NCBI GenBank assembly: GCA_033558025.1
Contig: JAUCEF010000013.1
Coordinates: forward strand, 3,713,001-3,777,000
Origin: Phytophthora sp. 'mugwort'
Taxonomy: Eukaryota; Oomycota; Peronosporomycetes; Peronosporales; Peronosporaceae
Reading direction: 5' to 3'
DNA: 64,000 bases
In this document: positions 1 to 9,012 of the stretch, piece by piece
Layout: every line of letters begins with the position of its first letter
Position numbering within the stretch: position 1 is the stretch's first letter
Translations under genes and position numbers: made by a program
The notes under the pieces: generated by a model
What the model was told of the DNA's origin: nothing
The model's input: only the letters and a program-made list of their open reading frames with translations
Databases searched by the model: none

Positions 1-2372
1 TACTGCAAGAACTGCGCGTCGGTGAAGGACAAGAGGATACTGCCATAAAGCTCAGCAGCGGCACGATGGAAGGCGAATTGCGGGTCTGCAAAGTGGGAGA
101 TCCAGGCGGGGTTGTCAGCGCTGGTCTGCCCCACACCGAAGTAGCCTCCATCAAAGCCCATCTCGAGCGATGGAATACCCAGCCGTCCAAGGAATGGTGA
201 CATGCGGTCACTGAAATGATCCATCGGTGGGAGCTCCAATTCGGTCTCACTTAGATTCTCTTTGTTGGCGTCTTCCAGCCAATACGCAAAGACGGAATTG
301 CCACTGCCTTCTGGGAGTTCATTGTTCGTGAAAGTTGCATTGACTGGCAGCATGTCGAGATCGTCTTCATCTTTACTGGAGCTTCCGGTTGAAATAGGTG
401 AAGTGCCGGATACGTTCTGGAAGAAGAAGCTGTCGACGTCAGGATAGTGTTGCTTCTTCGGTTGAGCAACAGCTGCAGTCATGAGGTAGACATTCTTACG
501 GATCGTTGCTGAGGCTTTGCAGCGAAGAGCACCAGCTCCACGTACAACACTGTCGAGATGCAGATAAACGACGCCACGACCCGCATTTCCACTACCAAAC
601 CCGGGGTACCGGTCGATCCAATGTGAGCTACCAACTGAGCCGAATTGCTCACCACCAAATGAAGCAAGAACCAGCGTGCGGTACGGAGTCCATCCATTCG
701 ACACGAGGGTTCCCAGAGCTCGCACAAGCTCAAGAAAGACAGCGTTACCTGAGCCTGGACTGACGGCACCAGCATTCAGCGAGTCACGCGGGGCCCCGAC
801 AAGAACGTGACGATCAGGTTCGCGAGAGCCGTGCACTGTGATGACGACGTTCCATGTCGTGGTCAAGGTGTACACGTTACGGTTCGTCATGTTCACGATC
901 ACCCCCACAGCTCCTGACTTGGACGTGTCGTCATCGACAGGAAGCAGATACTGCACATCCAGAGCGCCACCTTCCCAACGAGTCCCGAACACTTGTGCAG
1001 CACTAACCTGTTTTAAATCTGCTACTTTGTTTGAAGCAGTTTCGATCTGGACGAGCAATTCCTGAGCCACAATGGCACTAATCGGCATGCTGACAATGGG
1101 TGGGAGGATGTTGAACGTGTTGTTGACAGAGTAAACGTCATCAACCGAGAGACGATCTGCGTTTGTTCCCATTGGGCGTGTAGCTGAGAAGCCATCGGGC
1201 ATGGTCGGATCACCGTCTCCCATGTAAACACTACCGAAAGTTGCTGTGCTGCTGGGACGCCATGGACCGTCAGGCGCAGTACGTCCTCGAGCAGATCCGT
1301 CGTCCGCAGGGTCACTATTAACGCAAAACCGGGTGGACAAAAGAGTTAACGAGTCTGGATGATCAAAGTCATGCAGATAGACAACGTACGTGTACGTGAG
1401 CACCCCAAGAGCCCCGAACTTGGAAGCCAGAACAACTTTAGCAGGCAGAGACACGTCGCCACCCATGCGAACGAGCACAATCTTGCCCGTTACAGTCACG
1501 TTGTTGAGTGCCAGAGCTTGGTAGTCATCGGAGGAACCAAAGTGAGCATACACGACTGGTCCAGCTGCAGTGCCGTTCTTGGAGTACAAGTGGAAGGCTG
1601 CATAAGGTTTGGTCATGTTTTTGCCCTTGGCGTGACGCTTGGCCTGACGAGCGGCATGTTCAGCGACGAAATCGTACGAAACCAGCGACTTGTTTTTGGG
1701 TAGTTTGACAAGGTTAAGCGTGAGAATCTCCGGGGAATTGACGAGCATTTCGAACTCGTCGAGCTTGATGGAACTCGCATCAAAGCCGACGTCGAGGGCG
1801 CTCGAACGGATAAACTGCGCCATCTCGTAGTCGCCACTGCTGCCCGTATGACGAACAATCTATTTGGTGGAGGAATAAATGGCCAAGTTAAGTTACCAGG
1901 AAGGACAGTTGATGCTTCATGGAACGTACATCAGTGTAGAACTCGAGGTTCTTCTTGAATCCATCGGCTGAAGTAGCTGCGAGGAAGTGGTGCTGGATAG
2001 CTGGCGTGGAGCTACAAGACCAAGCAGATATCGGATAAGTACTCGTTGCTATCCCTTAAACGATGTTAACCGTATTATTAACCTGTAATTCTCTTCATGG
2101 GCAAGAATTCCCAAAAGCATGACGCAAATGGCGCTGGCGACGGTAAGACCCAAGACGAATGCAATGCCTACGCGTCGCCGACGCATGATCTCGTCTTCGC
2201 TGACGCCGTCGCTCAGTTGGACCTCGCGCGGGCTGTCTGCGTACACGTTGGACCTCGTCAAGGGCATCTTGGACTCGTCGACGTTGCTGTCATCTTCATC
2301 GAGGTCCAGATCAGGGAGCACTTTAAGTGCGTCGCCTCTGATGATACTTGCTCTGTCGTCGGAAGAGCCCAT
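1..2372 (-). CDS. Transferrin-receptor/glutamate carboxypeptidase II-like type II membrane protein, zinc site lost (3' partial)
   Basis: Four exons can be joined: 2372-2083, 2011-1930, 1859-1390 and 1314 to the window edge, with GT-AG introns of 70-75 bp. The first in-frame ATG is at 2372. The N-terminus is an acidic cytoplasmic tail of about 63 residues ending in RRRR, then one hydrophobic helix (GIAFVLGLTVASAICVMLLG), so type II topology. A protease-associated domain follows (joined motif GVLTYTDPADD), then an M28 fold (EPDRHVLVGAPRDS, GWTPYRTLVLASF) and the start of the dimerisation-like tail (FSDRMSPFLGRLGIPSLEMG). The family (M28B: GCPII, NAALADL, transferrin receptor) binds two zincs. 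Here the usual His is Pro (GAPRDS), the bridging Asp is Ser (AVSPGSG), Glu-Glu is Glu-Gln (GGEQFG), and the late His seems to be Gln. Only the Asp in LHLDS remains. The protein is probably not a peptidase; a receptor-like role is inference. Confidence 0.8.
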
Positions 2373-3075
2373 TGCGACCTCAAGGCCTGCAGTTGCTACC
2401 TGGCGGTCGTCCTGAACCCTGCAAGCTGGTTTCGGCAATGGGGGCTCAAAGGTTGGAGCGCCATCGGTCTGTTACTATCTTCGGCATGAACCACGACGTT
2501 ATTTTTGTGGTGGAGGTGAACAGCATGAAAGACTCAAAATGAGATGGCGCTGTTAATGAAGAGCAAGAATAGTCATGGAGCCAGCAATCATCAGAATACG
2601 GCTATTTCATGGCAGGAAATATGCGTGCGGCCTACAGCTCATGCCTTTTGTATCTCATCTGACACGATACACATTGGATAATGTCAGAAACTAGGTCAAG
2701 GTGCGCGAGACACGCTACAGGATAGTGACTTAGCGACAATTGAGTTCTAGGACGATCATAAGTTTTCTCTTCGTTTACACATGCCATGCCTGCGTTTGGC
2801 GTTGAACTTGTCCTTCTTTCTGCTTCGTCCAGGAACACGTTCGTGTCCTTGCATCCTACCAGTATTTCGTACACCTACCTACCTAATCCACACAGGAAGG
2901 ACGACCCCGTTAACTGGATGAACCAAGTCGTTGGACTCACGTCACACTGCGGTTTCCTTCCTCTCCTCTCTTGTTTATTTTGCTTTTCTTGTCATGTTTC
3001 TTCCATCAAAACACTCACTCACTCAACGATGTGCGCATGAGCTCTTCTCCCTCCTCGACGCTCCGCAACGCAGTT
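2373..3075. other. Intergenic, no gene seen
   Basis: This 700-bp spacer separates the start of the M28-like gene from the 3' end of the PI4K-like gene. Short open frames exist on both strands but show no domain, no codon bias and no splice-linked continuation. The stretch near 2940-3010 is pyrimidine-rich on the plus strand. It must contain the promoter of the minus-strand gene to its left. No conserved element could be recognised. Confidence 0.5.
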
Positions 3076-4452
3076 TTAACTGAAGCAACTGATGCTTCGC
3101 ACTTTCTTCTTCGTCTGACCCTCAAACATGCTCTCAGTCTGACGAATGGATTCAGCTACGACAGCATCAAAGAAGGCCAACCCGTCCTTGTCCTCCGTCA
3201 TGCCCAAGTCGTTCTCCACAACCGCTACTGCCTTAGTGACAAGCAATTCAAGCTGTGAGGGTGACGTGAAGTCGCCGTCGCGCTGAAGCAGGCTGCCAAT
3301 CTCAAATAGCGAGAATCCGGCCTCTGCTCCAAGCTTCAGCACCGCTGTACACACACGCATCGTCGTCACACACTCCTCCTCGATTCCAACAGCACGTAGC
3401 ACGGCCGCATCACGCAGTACGTCCAGCGATGCGATGTGGTCGAGCTCGGCACACGTAAACGGGAACTCAGCCTGCGGCCACTGCAGCCAGTCGAAGGTCG
3501 CACCGTCCAACTGCGTGTAGGACGGCAGGCAAAAGCCGTGGTCGATCGGCGTCATCGCAAAAGTCTGGTCATTGGGTCGCGCACTAAGCAAAATATTGCC
3601 GGCATGGCGGTCCGTGTTAAATAGACGCACGTCGAGAATGCCGATCTTGTGCACTTCAGGGATCGCGAACTTCTGCGTGCCCATGTCTTCAGCTGAGCAC
3701 TGCGAGGCCACAAAGCGCTGCATCGAGCCTTCCTTCTCTTCTCCATTCACACTCAAAACCATTAAATTCGTCACGGGCACGCCACTAAAATTGCCGTAGG
3801 CATTGTCTAGCAAATAGGCAGCGCGTTCACGAAGCGCTCCATTGCCAACTCGGAATCCCTTGTTTATCGGATGCTCTGTCACGCCCACCACTGCATTTTC
3901 CTTCACGTATCCTCGCGGGTTCTTCGGTGCCATGTACTCCTCGTCCCTCGGCTTGAAGATCCCGATCGGATTCATCTTCTTTAAGGAAATCGTCGAATCC
4001 GTCGTCAAGAAGTACGCTCCACCGCAGCCCTCGCTAGTCATCTCGAACGTGCTGTTAATATCTGCGACCATGCACGTGACCTGGTCGGCAAAGCGCTCGG
4101 AGGCCTCCGTGGTGAGCCACTTGGCCTCCAGTCCAATGGGCAGCTCGACCTCCGGCTCGGTGCAGTCCTTGTGCTGCTCCACCACTGGCGACTCGCTGTC
4201 GCGCTTGAAGGGCGACGTGCAGCGCAGCGGTGACAGACGGAACTGCACGATTGGGTACAGCTTGGTCACTACCGTCTGCTGCAACAGGTCCTTAGCGTTC
4301 AGCATAGCCGAGCCGTGCAGTCGCAAGCGGCTGAAGCGGCTCGTTGGTCTCTTCCGTCCGCTGACATTGGCCGTCATCGTGGCGTTCTGCTCGCCATCCA
4401 ACTTGTTGTCCGCCGTTCCCGAGCTCACTCGAAACCAGTCAACAGCGCCCAT
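3076..4452 (-). CDS. PI3/4-kinase-like protein of the plant PI4K-gamma type
   Basis: Intronless, 458 residues. The kinase core has the ATP-lysine motif GIFKPRDEE at about residue 165 followed by YMAPKNPRG, a catalytic loop LFNTDRHAGNILL at about 280, and the metal motif PIDHGFCLP at about 302. FKP-DEEP-AP-NP-G plus DRH-GN plus PIDHG is the signature of the plant-type PI4K gamma family. Members of that family are related to type II PI 4-kinases; several plant ones act as protein kinases. The ubiquitin-like repeats of the plant proteins are absent. The N-terminal 110 residues are Ser/Arg-rich and not recognised. The C-terminus ends RSISCFS, with one Cys that might be lipidated (inference). Lipid versus protein substrate cannot be decided from sequence. 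Confidence 0.85.
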   Translation of the reverse strand: MGAVDWFRVSSGTADNKLDGEQNATMTANVSGRKRPTSRFSRLRLHGSAMLNAKDLLQQTVVTKLYPIVQFRLSPLRCTSPFKRDSESPVVEQHKDCTEPEVELPIGLEAKWLTTEASERFADQVTCMVADINSTFEMTSEGCGGAYFLTTDSTISLKKMNPIGIFKPRDEEYMAPKNPRGYVKENAVVGVTEHPINKGFRVGNGALRERAAYLLDNAYGNFSGVPVTNLMVLSVNGEEKEGSMQRFVASQCSAEDMGTQKFAIPEVHKIGILDVRLFNTDRHAGNILLSARPNDQTFAMTPIDHGFCLPSYTQLDGATFDWLQWPQAEFPFTCAELDHIASLDVLRDAAVLRAVGIEEECVTTMRVCTAVLKLGAEAGFSLFEIGSLLQRDGDFTSPSQLELLVTKAVAVVENDLGMTEDKDGLAFFDAVVAESIRQTESMFEGQTKKKVRSISCFS

Positions 4453-5815
4453 GCTTCTCTCTGTGCTTGAGTCTCTTCGTGCTTATCTGCGCGAAGTCGG
4501 GCGGCGGACTTCTGGCTGCCGGAGCTGGAGCAGGCAGGCGAGAAGCCAAGAACGGAAGACAGAGAGAGGCACAAGAGAGAGAAAAGCAAGAGCTTGTTCT
4601 CTCAGGTGGCGCTCGGAGGCTGGTGGCGGAAGCGGAGACGAAGAAGGAGCTTCAAGCGCGGCGCGAGGGCGGAACGAGGGGCTTGTCTGAGAGAGTGCAA
4701 ATTGCGGAATGGCGTTGCAGAAGCGGGGCAGCCAAACAAATAGCCAGCGCGCCCCTGACATAGCTGATGTTGCAGATGATAATAAGAGGTAAGTTTTTAT
4801 GTGTAACTATTGACATAGTTAATGTGGTTTTGCGTAAAAGAATTGCAATGGAAGGTGTTGGAAAGACGACGAAAGAACAAAGAGAATTTACTGGCGGTTT
4901 GAAATGGTTTGCTTTTGCTCAGTGCGGACAGGATCGAAGGAAGAATTGTCTATTCCTTTGAAGTGGTTATTATTGGTTATTATCTGTTAGCAGTTGGCTG
5001 CGTTTTTTCTCACAAGAGCAGCATGAGACGCGCTGCTGCTTGCTACAGTACTGTATAGGTATCATGTACACCAGGTGTAAACACTGCTGCAAAGTGCGGC
5101 AAAGACTAACAGAAGTCAAGGTTTTAGGATGCTTTGGGCTGGCGCTGCGAGCGCCAAGTGCGTACATAAGACGCCGAGGCGGAGCTGCCTGTGCCGAAGC
5201 TGCTGCAAATAGTGATGAATATCCGAGACCGTGACGAAAGGGCGCGACAATGCCCCGTTTGCTCGGAGTAGTCGGTTTCGGCACTCACGCACGACTGTTC
5301 GGATGGCATCCAGCGCGTTGCCAACGATGTACTGTACTGTATCTACCACAACACCAGTCTCCGCTATTATAGACCCTCCTGCGCTGCGACGCCGTGGCTC
5401 CGTTTGCCTACTTCAGGCAGCGCCACGCCTCACCCTATTGCAAGCACGATCAAGCGGCGCCGTTGCTCAATTGTCTGGTGAATGTTACACCGGCGGCGCT
5501 ATAAACGAGTCGATCGGACTCTCGTTAAACGCTGGTACTTTCCAGAGTAGAAGGTTTAATACTGTTTATCCAGAGTGTCAAAGCTTGCCGTCACATGACC
5601 GAGCTGCGAGAAGACCAGCGGTCTGCTGGTGATATCAGATTGCACCATCTTAACGGTGCGGGTCCGAGCTCATAACGCGTCTGCAACACGACCGAAAGGG
5701 ATGCAATTTAAGCTCAGAGGACGGCCATGCTTCGACACATGATATCTGCGCGCCATATCCGCTGTCCGCATTTGCTTGCTTGGAAGAGCCACGCGCTATT
5801 ATAGCTGGCACTTAG

Positions 5816-6190
5816 AAAGCCTATATCTGTCGATACCTGCTGCCCTTCTCGTTTGTTGACGTTCGCACGTTCGACTGTTCGTACACTGGTTATGTCAATA
5901 TCTCCAAGACGGTGTCCTTTGGTGGGTCTCAGTACTATGTGAACTCGCATAACTTTTACGCCGTGTTGCCATGGATGGTGCTCTTCACTGTTGTGATCCT
6001 GTTGCTGCCGCTTGAGAGCAACACCACATACAAGACACATCTCATCAAGCAGCCGGTGGCAGAGGCTGCACAGAGAGAGGAGGAGGCCCGCGTGGCCGAA
6101 GAAGCTCCCAGGTCGGATGTGGTGAGTGCACGGACTCGTGCTGAGAAGGCAGAAGCTATGGCGCGCACTCGAAAGTCCCTCGAGTGTTAA
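5816..6190 (+). pseudogene. Possible orphan exon or gene remnant with one membrane segment
   Basis: The frame is open from an acceptor-like CTTAG ending at 5815 to a TAA at 6188-6190 and has no ATG of its own near the start. It encodes a stretch rich in aromatic and Ser residues, one hydrophobic helix (AVLPWMVLFTVVILLLPL), then a charged, Ala/Glu/Arg-rich tail of about 60 residues. This could be the last exon of a small membrane protein whose upstream exon (an ATG at 5727 is near) I could not join, or the relic of one. No family recognised. Confidence 0.25.
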
Positions 6191-6571
6191 CTTGAACGTA
6201 ATAGTAACTTGAATATATTTCATGCTGGTAGCAGCAGCTGGTGGCTGTAGGCGCAACCCTTACTCTGGCACTTCAAGGTGCTCGTACCAATAGTACCAAC
6301 ATCTTGGCAAAATGCGAAACATGCAGTTTATTGCATGCGAGCTTCAACTCGGTGTGCAATCAGCAAGCGTGGCGCCAAGCAGCAAAGCAGTTCCGCGTAG
6401 ATTGCAGAGTCTGTCTGCAATGAGACACAAGCAGGTCGCATCAGACGCGGTGCCGCTGGGTATGGCCTTGTCTCATTGCCATTTTTGGTGCGGGTTTGCT
6501 GAACTGCGCCACTTTAAACGCTCTCGTCGTGGGCCGTGAACTCCCTTGGACAGCGTGGCATTCCAGCGGGC

Positions 6572-6611
6572 GAATAGTATCGTAGTGAATTATTCACTAT
6601 TATGATTTCGT
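6572..6611. repeat. Imperfect inverted repeat with a perfect 17-bp core
   Basis: The core TAGTGAATTATTCACTA at 6583-6599 is a perfect palindrome around a central T. Similarity continues outward imperfectly for about ten more bases on each side. It could be a foldback relic or a cruciform-prone site; no flanking duplication is obvious. Confidence 0.6.
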
Positions 6612-6687
6612 CCGCAGTGCTCTAGAACTATTCTAAACCCGAGCCCTCGAGTTCCTGTCGCTGCTGCATCAGTCAAGTGGCGTCGAT

Positions 6688-6720
6688 TGCACCGGTGTAT
6701 CATCACGTGATACCGGTGCA
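6688..6720. repeat. Foldback palindrome, ACCGGT-centred arms
   Basis: The left arm TGCACCGGTGTATCA and the right arm TGATACCGGTGCA are inverted copies with a two-base indel, separated by a 5-base spacer. The arms share the ACCGGT core with the palindrome at 33290-33335, which may point to one family of small foldback elements. Confidence 0.6.
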
Positions 6721-7807
6721 GGCAAGTGCTGGTGGTTTACCGGTTGGAGAACTGCTTGTTTGTGCGGTCACTGCGCGTTTCTCGCATGGGCAAATGCTCA
6801 GGCAGGGCTTCAGACGCCATGTGGGATAAATTTAACCGATATATGTACACCTACTGGCCAGCGGCAGCATACAATGCGCCCCTCAAGCTGAACACGCCTG
6901 ATATCTTGTTATTTAGGCTTGCTAAATTGACGATTTGGACCTCGGTGGGCAAATCACCCGTGAAATTTTTACCGGTCACGGGAAACGTCGGCCTCGACCC
7001 ATGCAACTCGCTCCTCATGACGGTAGCAGCGGCAGGTGCAGCATTCGCAGCCAAGTCCTTAGTGCTAATATGCGCGATCTTCCCTCGCTGCTACTTACGA
7101 AATGGCACCCGTTGACCCAACGGTTGGGGATCATTTGCAGCTGAGGCCGAGTCAGACTTGGCGCCAGATCGTAGGCGAAAGAAAAGTGGCGTGGCACCAT
7201 CACGAGCTGGTCCAAACCCGGGCCCTCGCTGCTGCTGGCGGCGTGCCATGCCGCTTGACGGGTGCAACACAGTCAAGGGCCTCTGCCTCTGGGCCTCGTG
7301 GCCTCACCAGTTCTAAACCATGTCTTCTGACTCTGCCGTGCCATCACGTGCCGTCATGGCCAATTCCATAAGAATGCAGTCGATGCCAAGTATTATAATA
7401 GCGCGGCTCTCATCCCCCCGCCACCTGTCACCTTTGGGCTGCATGATTAGCAAGTACCGGGCTAAGTCCGAATGGGTTCATTGCGGCCCACCCGCGCATA
7501 ACCGATGCAATTTTAGCGCCAGAAGCGACGACTGGCTAAAAAGCGGCTCACAACTCCCTTCCGATTCGCGTAAAGTCGGAAGATGACTATCCACCAATAA
7601 GCGCGTTCATGCCCGCCCGGGCTGGATCATTAGCCCGCCAGCCCATATTGCCGACAATACCGGTTCGCAGTGGATGATGCTTGGCCAACGCGTCGAGTCG
7701 ACGGTCGACCCCTCTTCCTCGGGCTCTTGTCGCCATTCCGTGCTTTTCCGTGGCCTACACAAGCCTCGTGTTGTATATTCCTCTCTGTGTCTACATTTGT
7801 CTCCAAC

Positions 7808-8908
7808 ATGTCTGTCAATGCGTCCATGCCCATGTCCATCATGCCCTTCGAGCTGCCCGAGGCGTGTGCGTCCGAAGCGCACGAGATCATTCAGTGGGCG
7901 CTGCTCAAGGAGAAGCACTACCCGGTGGGGCGCAACCCGCTCTACCTCTTAGAGGTGCAGCGCCACGGCATGACGGCCGCCTGGCGCCTGCGTGTGTGTC
8001 GCTGGATGTTCGAGACCGCTAAGGAGTTCGAGCTGCAGATGGACACAGTCTTCGGCGCTCTGCACTTCCTGGACCAGTACCTCAGCGTCCACTCGGTGGA
8101 CCGCGTCACGCTGCAGCTCCTGGGCATGATCTGCATGTGGACGGCCAGTAAGATGCACGAGGGGAAGCCCATTCTCCTCGAGGAGATGGCCCTCATGTGC
8201 GAGCGCAAGTTCTCGCGCGTGCAAATGGTCGACGCCGAGGCGCAGCTCGTGCGCCTCATCGGCTTCCGATTCAACCCCCCGAACGTCTTCACCATGGCGA
8301 GGGACTTCGTGAACGAGCTCCCCTTCAATGACGACGTCGACCGCCGCGCCAACTGCGTCGCCTCCGTGTTCAATGTTCTTGAGCGCGTGGTCGAGGACAT
8401 CTCGTCCCTCGACTGCTCCGCCTCCAGTCTGGCTAAAGCCACCGTCCAACTCGTGGCCAAGTCCGAGTACAATCTCACAGTCGCCGAGGTGCTCAAGGCA
8501 CTCAAGACCGTTAAAATCGAGGAAAGCGCCTACCGTACAGCCTTCAAAAGTGTGCGTGGCGCCTACTTCGGCACGTCCTGTTCGATCCGGACCCAGACGT
8601 CACAAGCTGCGGCCCCCGCGATCCTGGAGCCCCTCAAGTCGCTCACGCAGAGCCCCACGGCCATCGAGCAAGGCCCGTCCTTCCAAGCCCACGATGACAA
8701 CGACGACGAAGCCTCGTCGGACGACGACTCGTTCCTCATGTGCACGGAGACGCTCTCCCCGTCTCCCTCCCAAGCACCCCCTGAATCCGTGCGAACGAGT
8801 GCATCCGCTTCATCAACAATCGGTGTTACTCGGACTGCGTCATCACTTACGCACTCCGAGCCCGATACCGAGCGATCCAACAAGCGTCAGCGCAAGTTGA
8901 CCATGTAG
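7808..8908 (+). CDS. Cyclin (G1/D-type-like cyclin box protein)
   Basis: Intronless, 366 residues from the ATG at 7808. The frame is open further upstream but has no cyclin-like sequence there, and the leader up to this ATG is pyrimidine-rich. The N-terminal cyclin box spans about residues 25-155 and contains MTAAWRLRVCRWMFE and FGALHFLDQYLSV, the family motif that contacts the CDK, with the usual Arg and Lys. A second all-helical half follows to about 260 (CVASVFNVLERVVEDISSLD). The tail is Ser/Asp-rich (DDNDDEASSDDDSFL), with SP/TP sites (TLSPSPSQAPP), and ends in a basic RSNKRQRKL, a likely nuclear signal. The family binds and activates a cyclin-dependent kinase. Subclass assignment is uncertain. 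Converges on the SNF2 gene with about 100 bp between them. Confidence 0.85.
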   Translation: MSVNASMPMSIMPFELPEACASEAHEIIQWALLKEKHYPVGRNPLYLLEVQRHGMTAAWRLRVCRWMFETAKEFELQMDTVFGALHFLDQYLSVHSVDRVTLQLLGMICMWTASKMHEGKPILLEEMALMCERKFSRVQMVDAEAQLVRLIGFRFNPPNVFTMARDFVNELPFNDDVDRRANCVASVFNVLERVVEDISSLDCSASSLAKATVQLVAKSEYNLTVAEVLKALKTVKIEESAYRTAFKSVRGAYFGTSCSIRTQTSQAAAPAILEPLKSLTQSPTAIEQGPSFQAHDDNDDEASSDDDSFLMCTETLSPSPSQAPPESVRTSASASSTIGVTRTASSLTHSEPDTERSNKRQRKLTM

Positions 8909-9012
8909 TCACCATAGGAAACAACCCAATTGTAGATACAGTACACAGGCATAACCGGAAAGCCAAAAAACAAACTAATTTATACTCTAAACTACGTTTT
9001 CTCTTCTAATTC

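Larger units (their letters stand above)
4453..7807. other. Gene-poor region with decayed sequence and inverted repeats
   Basis: About 3.3 kb without a convincing gene. The first 300 bp are purine-rich and should include the promoter of the kinase to the left. A possible coding remnant lies at 5816-6190 and is listed separately. Short inverted repeats occur at 6572-6611 and 6688-6720. The segment 6900-7600 has scattered short ORFs on both strands with no recognisable motif. The last 200 bp before the cyclin start are pyrimidine-rich, as expected of a promoter and 5' leader. Confidence 0.5.

Noticed and set aside
1860..1896. 37-bp intron in the M28-like gene
   Set aside because: A stronger donor (GTACGT at 1929) gives a 70-bp intron and restores the family motif FYTDIVRHTGS.
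5714..6256. Minus-strand open frame of 180 codons
   Set aside because: No recognisable motif, no codon bias, and it overlaps the better plus-strand exon-like frame.
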